From positions 16,985 through 80,984 of the forward strand of contig JADYYN010000044.1 in NCBI GenBank assembly GCA_020853635.1: 64,000 nt of DNA. The letters run 5' to 3'. Position 1 is the stretch's first letter; each line of letters begins with the position of its first letter. Both the position numbers and the translations under genes were made by a program. This document shows positions 57,894 through 64,000 of the stretch, piece after piece. This DNA is from Gemmatimonadaceae bacterium. GTDB lineage: Bacteria; Gemmatimonadota; Gemmatimonadetes; Gemmatimonadales; Gemmatimonadaceae. The notes beneath the pieces are model-generated. The model was given only the letters and a program-made list of their open reading frames with translations, was not told the DNA's origin and ran no database searches.

Positions 57894-58694
57894 CTACATC
57901 GGCAACAACTCCACGCGCTTGAACTGGATCGGATGACTCTCCGACTGCAGCGAGATCGTCCCGCCGCTGATCAGCTTGGGATGCCCCGCCGCGAGCAAGC
58001 GCTGCGCACTCGCATCGCGCTCATCGAGCTGCGGCTGCTCATACCGCAGCACCTCCACGCCGTTCACATAGTGCGTGATCGACTGCGCTCCGCGCACCTC
58101 CGCCTCGGCCACCACCCATTGATCGCCGTGGAAGGTCGCTGACTTCGCGTTCACGCAGTGCGGCGTGAACAGCTTGCCGTCCATCATCACGTTGGTGCCC
58201 GGCGTGCAGAGGTTCATCGTGGTGCGAGGATTCGTCCCGTCGCCGCCCAGGAACTGCGCTTCGATCGACACCGGGAAATCCTGATCGAGCGTCATCGTCT
58301 CCGGCGCTTGGCCGTGCAGCATCATCCCGCTGTTGCGCGTCGCCCAGCCCGGGCCGCCGGCGACCTGCTGGCCGATGAAGCGATACTCCACGCGGATGCG
58401 ATAGTTGGAGAAGCTGTCCTTGTAGAACAGATGACCGAAGCGTTCATCGAACTTGTCGTAGGCCTCGTAGCCCACAGTGAGCAGGCCGTTCTCCACGCGG
58501 AACGTGTTGCCGAAGTTCACGCCGGCGGCGTGGTAGCGGATCTTGGGCGTCCAACCGTCGAGGTTGCGACCGTTGAACAGCTTGATCCAGCCATCGCCCG
58601 GCGCTTGCGACTGCAGGGAGCGGCAGCCGAGCAGCGGGACGCCCGCGCCGACGAGCGCGAGTTGCGTGAGGAAGTCGCGGCGAGTGGTAGTCAT
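57894..58694 (-). CDS. DUF1080 (3-keto-disaccharide hydrolase-like) Tat lipoprotein
   Basis: A 266-aa exported protein. The N-terminus TTTRRDFLTQLALVG is a twin-arginine signal and ends in a lipobox-like LLGC (C24). The mature part has the DUF1080 concanavalin-like fold: GWIKLFNGRNLDGWTPK, FRVENGLLTVGY, EYRFIGQQVAGGPGWATRNSG, VSIEAQFLGGDG, GTISLQSESHPIQFKRVELLP. Members include 3-keto-glycoside hydrolases acting on plant or disaccharide sugars. ATG at 58694. Divergent from a hypothetical exported protein. Confidence 0.92.
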   Translation of the reverse strand: MTTTRRDFLTQLALVGAGVPLLGCRSLQSQAPGDGWIKLFNGRNLDGWTPKIRYHAAGVNFGNTFRVENGLLTVGYEAYDKFDERFGHLFYKDSFSNYRIRVEYRFIGQQVAGGPGWATRNSGMMLHGQAPETMTLDQDFPVSIEAQFLGGDGTNPRTTMNLCTPGTNVMMDGKLFTPHCVNAKSATFHGDQWVVAEAEVRGAQSITHYVNGVEVLRYEQPQLDERDASAQRLLAAGHPKLISGGTISLQSESHPIQFKRVELLPM

Positions 58695-58815
58695 GGTGAT
58701 AATCTCGCACATCCGGAGCAGGTCTGTGACAGGCAATCCGCCGCGCAGGTAGGTGGCGTATACCGATTGAGACGCGCGCAACCTGCGCGTGTCCCGACCC
58801 ACTCCGACCTCGCCG

Positions 58816-59511
58816 ATGACCCCCTCGACCGTCCTGCTCTCGTCAGCCCTCACGCCGCTGTTTGCTGCGCTGCTCTCGGCCGCGCCCACGGCGACCGTCG
58901 TGCCGAATCACCCCACGGCCCCGGCCAAGCTGCAGTTCACGCTCCAGACCGTGCACGCCGCAGCCCTCACCAAGGCCCGTGCGCAGGGTGACGCGAAGGA
59001 CGAACCCTACCTGCTGCTCTCCGTGGCCGGCCCTGGGGCGTCGGTGACCGCCATGCCGTTCCCGGCGACCGAGTCGATGTCGATCAAGTTCGACGAAGCC
59101 CTGCCCGCGCGTGCGCTGCACACGCTCTCGCTCGAGGACGGCGAGAGTGTGCGAGTCGTGCTCTCGGCGCTCGAGGGGCCACGCGGCAGCGCCGTGATGG
59201 AATCCGAGGCGGCCACGCTAGCGGCGGGGATTGTGCGGCAGGCGTCCGACAAGCGCGCCGATGCGCTCACCTTCGCCCTCAAGCCGCTCACCGACACGGG
59301 TGCGAACCTGCTCGGCGCGGCGATCCTGGTGGTGACGAACGAAGGCGGCACCCTGTACTGGCGGGCGCTGGAGTGTGTGACCACGTGCAGTGTCCTCACC
59401 GAGCCCACGGCGGCCGCGCTGCAGGGGAACGCGACCAACCAAGGCGTGCTCGAGCTCACTGGCGCCGAAGGTACCTATCACTTCAACTTGATCGGACGTC
59501 GACTGCCCTGA
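58816..59511 (+). CDS. Hypothetical exported protein
   Basis: A 231-aa protein with an N-terminal hydrophobic leader (STVLLSSALTPLFAALLSAAP). The remainder is beta-rich, with SMSIKFDEALPARALHTLSLED and a C-terminal GVLELTGAEGTYHFNLIGR, plus a Cys pair (ECVTTC). ATG at 58816 is favoured; a GTG at 58789 would lengthen the signal. I do not recognise the family. The next lipoprotein gene follows after 17 bp. Confidence 0.7.
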   Translation: MTPSTVLLSSALTPLFAALLSAAPTATVVPNHPTAPAKLQFTLQTVHAAALTKARAQGDAKDEPYLLLSVAGPGASVTAMPFPATESMSIKFDEALPARALHTLSLEDGESVRVVLSALEGPRGSAVMESEAATLAAGIVRQASDKRADALTFALKPLTDTGANLLGAAILVVTNEGGTLYWRALECVTTCSVLTEPTAAALQGNATNQGVLELTGAEGTYHFNLIGRRLP

Positions 59512-59528
59512 CCCTCAGCCCTGCCCCG

Positions 59529-60254
59529 ATGCGCGCGTTCGTCTGGTTGACTCTTGCTGTGACGATCGCGTGCGCGGGGAACGAGGCGGAACCCGAGGCC
59601 GAGCGCGAGACTGCACTCGGCTTTTCGTTGGATAGCGTCTCGCGCGACAGCCTCAGCGGAGCCGGCGACGTGCTGACGTATGGCGTCGTACAGTGGGGCG
59701 ATACGACTTGGCGCGTGAAGTCGTTCGCGGCGTTCCGCGATACGCTCTTCACCGTCATCGCCGCGCGCGACACCACCGCGTTGTTCGCGCTGCTCGCTCC
59801 GGACATCAAGAGTTCGTTCGGTGGGGATGAGGGCCTTGAGGGCTTTCGGGCTCACTGGGAACTCGCCTCCGGCTCGACGAGGCTCTGGACCGTGCTGCAG
59901 GACGTGCTGATGCAGAGTGGCCGGTTCGAAGGCCTGGACCGCTACGTGGCACCGTACACGTACTTCGGATTGCCCGACTCGCTCGACCCGTACACGCACC
60001 TGATCGCGCGGAAGTCGGCCGTCCGGGTGTTTGCCCGTGCCGATACCACGAGCCGCGTCGTCGGCATCCTCGCCTACCATGTGGTGCGCCTCGCGGACAC
60101 TCTGCCGCCCGAACCATGGGTGGGTATTGCCTTGAAGGACAGCGCGGTGGGGTTCGTGCAGTCGGAGTTCGTCCGGAGCCCGCTCGACTATCGGATCACG
60201 ATCGTGCGCGAGGACGGGCGGTGGCGGATCATCTACTTCCTTGCGGGTGACTGA
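59529..60254 (+). CDS. Hypothetical lipoprotein with SH3-like domain
   Basis: A 241-aa lipoprotein (lipobox TIAC, C15) followed by an acidic linker. Residues 60-120 look like a small alpha/beta domain of the NTF2 or DUF type (FRDTLFTVIAARDTTALFALLA). The C-terminal half resembles a bacterial SH3 (SH3b) domain: SAVRVFARADTTSRVVGILAYHVVRL then WVGIALKDSAVGFVQSEFV. A cell-envelope or peptidoglycan contact is possible. ATG at 59529. Confidence 0.75.
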   Translation: MRAFVWLTLAVTIACAGNEAEPEAERETALGFSLDSVSRDSLSGAGDVLTYGVVQWGDTTWRVKSFAAFRDTLFTVIAARDTTALFALLAPDIKSSFGGDEGLEGFRAHWELASGSTRLWTVLQDVLMQSGRFEGLDRYVAPYTYFGLPDSLDPYTHLIARKSAVRVFARADTTSRVVGILAYHVVRLADTLPPEPWVGIALKDSAVGFVQSEFVRSPLDYRITIVREDGRWRIIYFLAGD

Positions 60255-60261
60255 TCACCGC

Positions 60262-60720
60262 TCACTGCACCCGCCGCCCCTCGTGCTTCAGCCACCCCGC
60301 CACATGCCGCCGCGCGGGATCGCGGTGCGTCCAATGGATCACCCCGCCCGCTGACGTCCACTCGTACTCGCCGTAGAACTCCACCGTGTCGCCGCGGTCC
60401 AACGCGGTGAGCCGGTCGGCGAGATCGATGTTGTGCGCGACGAGCACGGTCTGCCCGGTCCCCAACCGCAGGATGAAGCGCTGATGGCGGCTGCCGTCGT
60501 TGTCGTCGGGCAAGACCCGATCGACCACGCCGAGTCCCTGCACCTGTACATCGCTGCGACGCTCGGCGAAGGCAGCGGCGAGTGCGTTGTCTGCGCTGGC
60601 GCTCGATGTCCCGCTTTCCGATGGGCGCGGCGCGGGGTTCGACGTGCTGCCCTGCGTGCGCTCGATGTACGAATACGCGACGAGCGACAGGACGATAAGG
60701 ATCGTGAAGAGACGCTTCAT
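60262..60720 (-). CDS. DUF3465 domain protein
   Basis: A 152-aa membrane-anchored protein: one N-terminal helix (LFTILIVLSLVAYSYI), a low-complexity Ser/Pro linker (25-50), then the DUF3465 domain. The domain carries VDRVLPDDNDGSRHQRFI, LVAHNIDLADRL, VEFYGEYEW and GGVIHWTHRDPARRHVAGWLK. It is an OB-fold-like domain of unknown function. ATG at 60720. Convergent with the SH3-like lipoprotein gene. Confidence 0.9.
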   Translation of the reverse strand: MKRLFTILIVLSLVAYSYIERTQGSTSNPAPRPSESGTSSASADNALAAAFAERRSDVQVQGLGVVDRVLPDDNDGSRHQRFILRLGTGQTVLVAHNIDLADRLTALDRGDTVEFYGEYEWTSAGGVIHWTHRDPARRHVAGWLKHEGRRVQ

Positions 60721-60824
60721 GGGTGGACTATCGCCACATCGGGCGACGTTCTCCAGTGGGTCCTTCGAGAACGGGGCGCAGCGCCGAGCGTGACAACTCG
60801 AGCGCTGCGCAGGTAGAATTCGGC

Positions 60825-61295
60825 ATGGGACCCACACCGATCACCCCACGACTGCGCCGCCTCGTGTCGGCCCTTGGGCTCACCTCACTCGCGCTCGGCT
60901 GCGGCGACGGCGGCGGCGTGCCCTTCTCGCCGATCGACGAAGATCGGGTGTATGCGCTGGCCGAAGGAATCGAGGTCTTCGGGTCCGCCTACGGCAGCGA
61001 CACGGCACGCACCGAGTTCTGGACGGTCGCCGACACGGTCATCATCCGCGAGGACGGCACGGGTGAGACGCGGACGTACAACGAGGAGCGGCGAAACGGC
61101 GTGGTGACACGCTTCAACTTCGTCCAAAGATTCCGACATCGTCCGATCAACGGCGGACTGCGCGCGGACTTCATCATCGAGAGCTGCGTCGCCTGCCTGT
61201 CTGTCGCTCCGCTTCCGGAACGCTTCGACCTCCGCGACGGCCGCCTCTACCGCCCCCTCGGCCGCGGCATCTACCCCTACGATCGCATCGACTGA
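60825..61295 (+). CDS. Hypothetical lipoprotein
   Basis: A 156-aa protein with a signal and lipobox (LALGC, near residue 26) then a beta-rich domain (EFWTVADTVIIREDGTGETRTYNEERR), with a SCVAC motif near 120. The pattern of a fat-free beta barrel with repeated R-x-E strands recalls small lipocalin-like lipoproteins, but I cannot assign a family. ATG at 60825; an earlier frame extension is an artefact. Confidence 0.72.
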   Translation: MGPTPITPRLRRLVSALGLTSLALGCGDGGGVPFSPIDEDRVYALAEGIEVFGSAYGSDTARTEFWTVADTVIIREDGTGETRTYNEERRNGVVTRFNFVQRFRHRPINGGLRADFIIESCVACLSVAPLPERFDLRDGRLYRPLGRGIYPYDRID

Positions 61296-61301
61296 GTCGC
61301 C

Positions 61302-61919
61302 TCAGCGCCCGCACATCCACGTCGCCCGGAACGCCGCATACCCGATCCGCGGCAGCACCTGCTCCGCCGCCAGCACGATCCCCCAGAAGAACACCACCAG
61401 CGCCATCACGTGCGCTGGGGCCACGCGCGAGCGCCACGCGGTGATGCTCGCCCAGCCGCCACTGATCAACACCGCGGCCACCACGCCCATGTACAGGTGC
61501 AGCAGCATGCCGCAGTCGTTGGCATACGGCCAGTACAACACCGCCGTCCCCAGGCCCACCGCCGCCGACGTGCGCATCCACACGCCGATCAACACGAATC
61601 GCTGATCCTGCGCCGCCTTCGCCGCCACCGACGCTCGCGGCGCCGGACGGACCCCGGGCGATGACGCACTCGGCGACACCGGCGCATACATCGCCCCCGA
61701 GCGCCGACGCTCCGGCGCGATCTGCGAGGGATCCAGCGGACTGCGCGAATCGATCGACTCGTCCGGCGCCAGGCCGTGCGAGATCGAGGAACGGAAGTCC
61801 GGCGTGGGCGTGGGCGTGCCGCGGAGATGCGGGTCGGCGCCGGGCAGCTGGCGGATCAACTTCTCGATCTCGAGACCGAGTCCGTTCGTCAGTGAGCGGA
61901 TGCGGGAGGGATAGGTCAT
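61302..61919 (-). CDS. Hypothetical membrane protein
   Basis: A 205-aa protein. A soluble, Pro/Ser-rich N-terminal half (1-95; LEIEKLIRQLPGADPHLRGTP) is followed by three or four hydrophobic helices (105-125, 130-150, 160-185). ATG at 61919. Divergent from the kinase gene at 62123. Families with such a disordered cytosolic head are frequent kinase substrates in this phylum, but that is speculation. Confidence 0.68.
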   Translation of the reverse strand: MTYPSRIRSLTNGLGLEIEKLIRQLPGADPHLRGTPTPTPDFRSSISHGLAPDESIDSRSPLDPSQIAPERRRSGAMYAPVSPSASSPGVRPAPRASVAAKAAQDQRFVLIGVWMRTSAAVGLGTAVLYWPYANDCGMLLHLYMGVVAAVLISGGWASITAWRSRVAPAHVMALVVFFWGIVLAAEQVLPRIGYAAFRATWMCGR

Positions 61920-62060
61920 GGGACGACCCTGGTGAGGGAATGCGTGGGGCGAGCTGACGCCACACATTCGGACCTCTACCGCGCGCCGCCTAGAGGGGCA
62001 TATCACATAGTGCGATGCAAAAGGGGCGGCACTTTTCTCACGCAATTCCCGTACCTCTGG

Positions 62061-62089
62061 GTGCCAGCACGCCCGATCTCCCATATTAT
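62061..62089 (+). promoter_or_regulatory. Candidate promoter of the third kinase gene
   Basis: TATTAT (62084-62089) as a -10 box and GTGCCA (62061-62066), 17 bp upstream, as a -35 box with four of six consensus bases. This gives a leader of about 27 nt before the kinase ATG at 62123. It is one of few AT-rich patches in the region. Confidence 0.5.
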
Positions 62090-62122
62090 CATCTGCATCC
62101 GTTCCGCCCCTCAGAGGACCAC

Positions 62123-63820
62123 ATGACCGCGATCGAGATCCCCACTCCGGACCCGCGTTCGCTCGACGACGCGACCCGCCCCTTCGCCGAAGCCATCGCC
62201 GAACGCTACGCGATCAAGCGACTCATCGGCCGTGGCGGCATGGGCATGGTCTATCTCGCGCGCGACAAACGCCTCGACCGCCTCGTCGCCATCAAGACCC
62301 TTCCGCCGCATCTCGCCACGGATGTGGCGATCCAGGAGCGCTTCCTGCGCGAGACGCGCACCGCCGGCGCGATGGCGCATCCCAACATCGTGCCCATCCA
62401 CGGCGCCGACGAGATCGACGACCACGTGTTCTTCGTGATGGCCTACGTCGACGGCGAATCACTCGCCACACGCATCCGTGTTCGCGGCACACTCGACGCG
62501 ACCACCGCCGCACGCCACCTGCGCGATGTCGCCGCCGCGCTCGCCCACGCGCACGACCGCGGCATCATCCACCGCGACATCAAGGCCGAGAACATCCTCA
62601 TCGACCGCGGCTCCGACCGCGCACTCGTCACGGACTTCGGCATCGCACGTCTCGCCGAGGCCTCGCCGCTCACCGTCACCGGCCAAGTGCTCGGCACGGT
62701 GCACTATGTGAGTCCCGAGCAGGTCTCCGGTGGACAGGTCGATGCACGCAGCGACATCTACTCACTCGGCGTGGTGGGCTATCTCGCGCTGGCCGGGCGA
62801 TTCCCGTTCGACGCCGAGGTCGCGTCGGCGGTGCTGCTGCAGCACGTGACCAAGGCGCCGGCGCCCGTCGCCACCGTGGCGCGCGGCGTGCCGGCATCGC
62901 TCGCGACGATCATCGACCGTTGCCTCGCGAAGGATCCCGCGCATCGCTTCGCATCGGCGGCCGAGTTGCACGATGCGCTCGACGCGGCGATCCCAACGCT
63001 CGGCCAATCGACGCCTGCCGCGCCGCTCATCTCCGACACCGAAGCCCATCAGGTCTGGCATCGCGCCGCCGAGCTACAGGCGCTCACCGGCATGGAGCCG
63101 CGGCCCGAGATCACGCCGCGTGAACGCGACGCACAGCAGGATCTCGCGCGCAAGCAGGGATTCGCACTCGATCACGTGCGTTCGGCTGCGGCCGAAGCGG
63201 GCATCGGCGAGAAGTATGTGGAGCGCGCGTTCGTGGAGCATGGCTTGGTGCAGCGCACGCCGGTGCCGCGCACGCCCGTGGCCGCGCCACCGCGTGCGAT
63301 CGTCGAGCCGCCAGTGGAGCGCAACTCGTGGTGGGCCGGCTCGCCGCCGTTCATCGCCCGCGAAGTGGCGGTGGAGGGTGAACTGCCCACACGAGATCTC
63401 GATCGCCTGATCAACGTGCTACGCGATGCCAACGGCAGCATGGGTCACACGATGGCGCACACCCGCGAACTCGCGTGGTGGTCAGGGCGCTTCGGAACGC
63501 GAGTGGACGTGTCGGTGGTGCCGGAATCGGACCGCACGACCGTGCGCGTGGTGCAGGACGCGCGACGCTCGATGTGGATCCGCGGTGCGGCTTCGTTGTT
63601 CACCGGGTTCCCCGTCGGGATGTTCGTCGGTGTGTTTCTCGGTGAGGGAGTCGGGTTGTTCGAACCGCTGGCGGTGTTGGCGGGCTTCGCCGCCGGACTC
63701 ACCTGGGCGATCAAGGGCGGGCGCTGGTTCATCCGGCGCGGCAATGCGCAGATCGCGACGGACACCAACGCGCTCGCGCAGCGGCTCGCGGCGAAGGTGA
63801 AGGACAGCGTGAAGGAGTGA
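62123..63820 (+). CDS. Membrane Ser/Thr protein kinase with 2-helix tail
   Basis: A 565-aa Hanks-type kinase. Kinase domain about 28-300: GRGGMG 36-41, K58, HRD 150-152 (HRDIKAEN), DFG 171-173, GTVHYVSPEQ. A helical linker (about 330-410; VWHRAAELQALTGMEPRPEIT, LDHVRSAAAEAGIGEKYVERAF) looks like a small SHOCT- or UBA-like module. The C-terminal domain (425-500) is alpha/beta. Two membrane helices (about 510-550) follow, then a short tail. ATG at 62123 has AGAGGA 5 nt upstream. Confidence 0.92.
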   Translation: MTAIEIPTPDPRSLDDATRPFAEAIAERYAIKRLIGRGGMGMVYLARDKRLDRLVAIKTLPPHLATDVAIQERFLRETRTAGAMAHPNIVPIHGADEIDDHVFFVMAYVDGESLATRIRVRGTLDATTAARHLRDVAAALAHAHDRGIIHRDIKAENILIDRGSDRALVTDFGIARLAEASPLTVTGQVLGTVHYVSPEQVSGGQVDARSDIYSLGVVGYLALAGRFPFDAEVASAVLLQHVTKAPAPVATVARGVPASLATIIDRCLAKDPAHRFASAAELHDALDAAIPTLGQSTPAAPLISDTEAHQVWHRAAELQALTGMEPRPEITPRERDAQQDLARKQGFALDHVRSAAAEAGIGEKYVERAFVEHGLVQRTPVPRTPVAAPPRAIVEPPVERNSWWAGSPPFIAREVAVEGELPTRDLDRLINVLRDANGSMGHTMAHTRELAWWSGRFGTRVDVSVVPESDRTTVRVVQDARRSMWIRGAASLFTGFPVGMFVGVFLGEGVGLFEPLAVLAGFAAGLTWAIKGGRWFIRRGNAQIATDTNALAQRLAAKVKDSVKE

Positions 63821-63833
63821 GACGCTGCGCCGA

Positions 63834-64000
63834 CTACGGTGCGGGTCTCGGCTTCTCGCGCGCGTAGACCAATCGGTAGCGCAGCTCGGTCTCGAGCTGC
63901 GGCGACGTGACCGAGACGGTGAGGGAGAGTAGCATCCGGGTGGTGTCGAGACTGTAGAGGTTCATGCGACTGCCGTCCTCGGCGTCGAACTGCACGATCA
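63834..64000 (-). CDS. Partial hypothetical protein, 5' end outside window
   Basis: Open on the minus strand from the window edge to a TAG stop at 63834-63836, giving about 55 residues of C-terminus (IVQFDAEDGSRMNLYS to EKPRPAP). It has alternating beta strands (MLLSLTVSVTS, LETELRYRLVYARE) that suggest an extracytoplasmic beta domain, but too little is visible to name it. Convergent with the kinase gene. Confidence 0.6.
   Translation of the reverse strand, partial: IVQFDAEDGSRMNLYSLDTTRMLLSLTVSVTSPQLETELRYRLVYAREKPRPAP

Noticed and set aside
1..64000. tRNA, rRNA and CRISPR arrays.
   Set aside because: I looked for T-loop/anticodon-like stems and regularly spaced identical repeats and found none by reading. 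A covariance scan could still find a tRNA I missed.

Overview
The window is very GC-rich bacterial chromosome. It is dense with genes on both strands, and I see no rRNA, tRNA, CRISPR array, transposase or phage gene. The gene mix looks like a member of the Gemmatimonadota. It includes several Pkn-type Ser/Thr kinases with GRGGMG loops and membrane or TPR tails, an ECF sigma factor of the kind paired with such kinases, a tricorn-like S41 peptidase, an SIMPL protein, DUF305 plus LVIVD-repeat lipoproteins, dodecin, TIGR04076, DUF2723 and many lipoproteins. That assignment is inference from gene content, since no phylogenetic marker is present.

Region by region. 0-6.7 kb: two proteins that share an unusual alpha-helical tandem repeat (1-806 and 4245-5591) flank an ECF sigma factor and a TPR receptor kinase whose 3' ends overlap, followed by a secreted PHP-domain protein. 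6.8-14.3 kb: an Lrp regulator divergent from a PLP-dependent C-S lyase, an AlkC DNA glycosylase with an Ig-like tail, a tricorn-like peptidase and the RNA ligase RtcB. RtcB is preceded by about 500 bp of highly structured DNA with no clear gene. 14.9-19.8 kb: small enzymes and regulators (VOC, DUF1801, AraC), two tandem paralogous lipoproteins and an SIMPL protein. 19.8-27.4 kb: a kinase coupled to a hemolysin-III protein, a serine hydrolase, an M42 peptidase made of one inactive and one active half, and a subclass B3 metallo-beta-lactamase homologue.

27.4-32.3 kb is the most distinctive locus: five genes on the minus strand, each overlapping the next by 4 bp. They are a YtrA-type GntR repressor, an ABC ATPase, an ABC-2 permease, a fusion of a membrane acyltransferase (family 3) to a second ABC ATPase, and a second ABC-2 permease. 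A 24-bp near-perfect palindrome covers the GntR start codon. 32.4-41 kb: MarR/DoxX, an M24 peptidase, an aldo/keto reductase coupled to TIGR04076, an NhaC antiporter, and a TetR/old-yellow-enzyme pair with two perfect tandem operators.

41-53 kb: an ankyrin protein, a voltage-gated K+ channel with a C-terminal zinc ribbon, an M48 peptidase, a PQQ-type dehydrogenase, a possible 34-aa protein, dodecin, a class C-type serine hydrolase, and a DUF305/LVIVD lipoprotein operon ended by a strong terminator. 53-64 kb: a DUF2723 membrane protein, two Uma2-family genes duplicated in tandem, TfoX-N coupled to a TIGR01777 epimerase, a DUF1080 protein, several hypothetical exported proteins, a third kinase and a gene cut by the window end. 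Many convergent gene pairs are separated by long perfect GC-rich hairpins that often overlap stop codons and mostly lack a U-tract.
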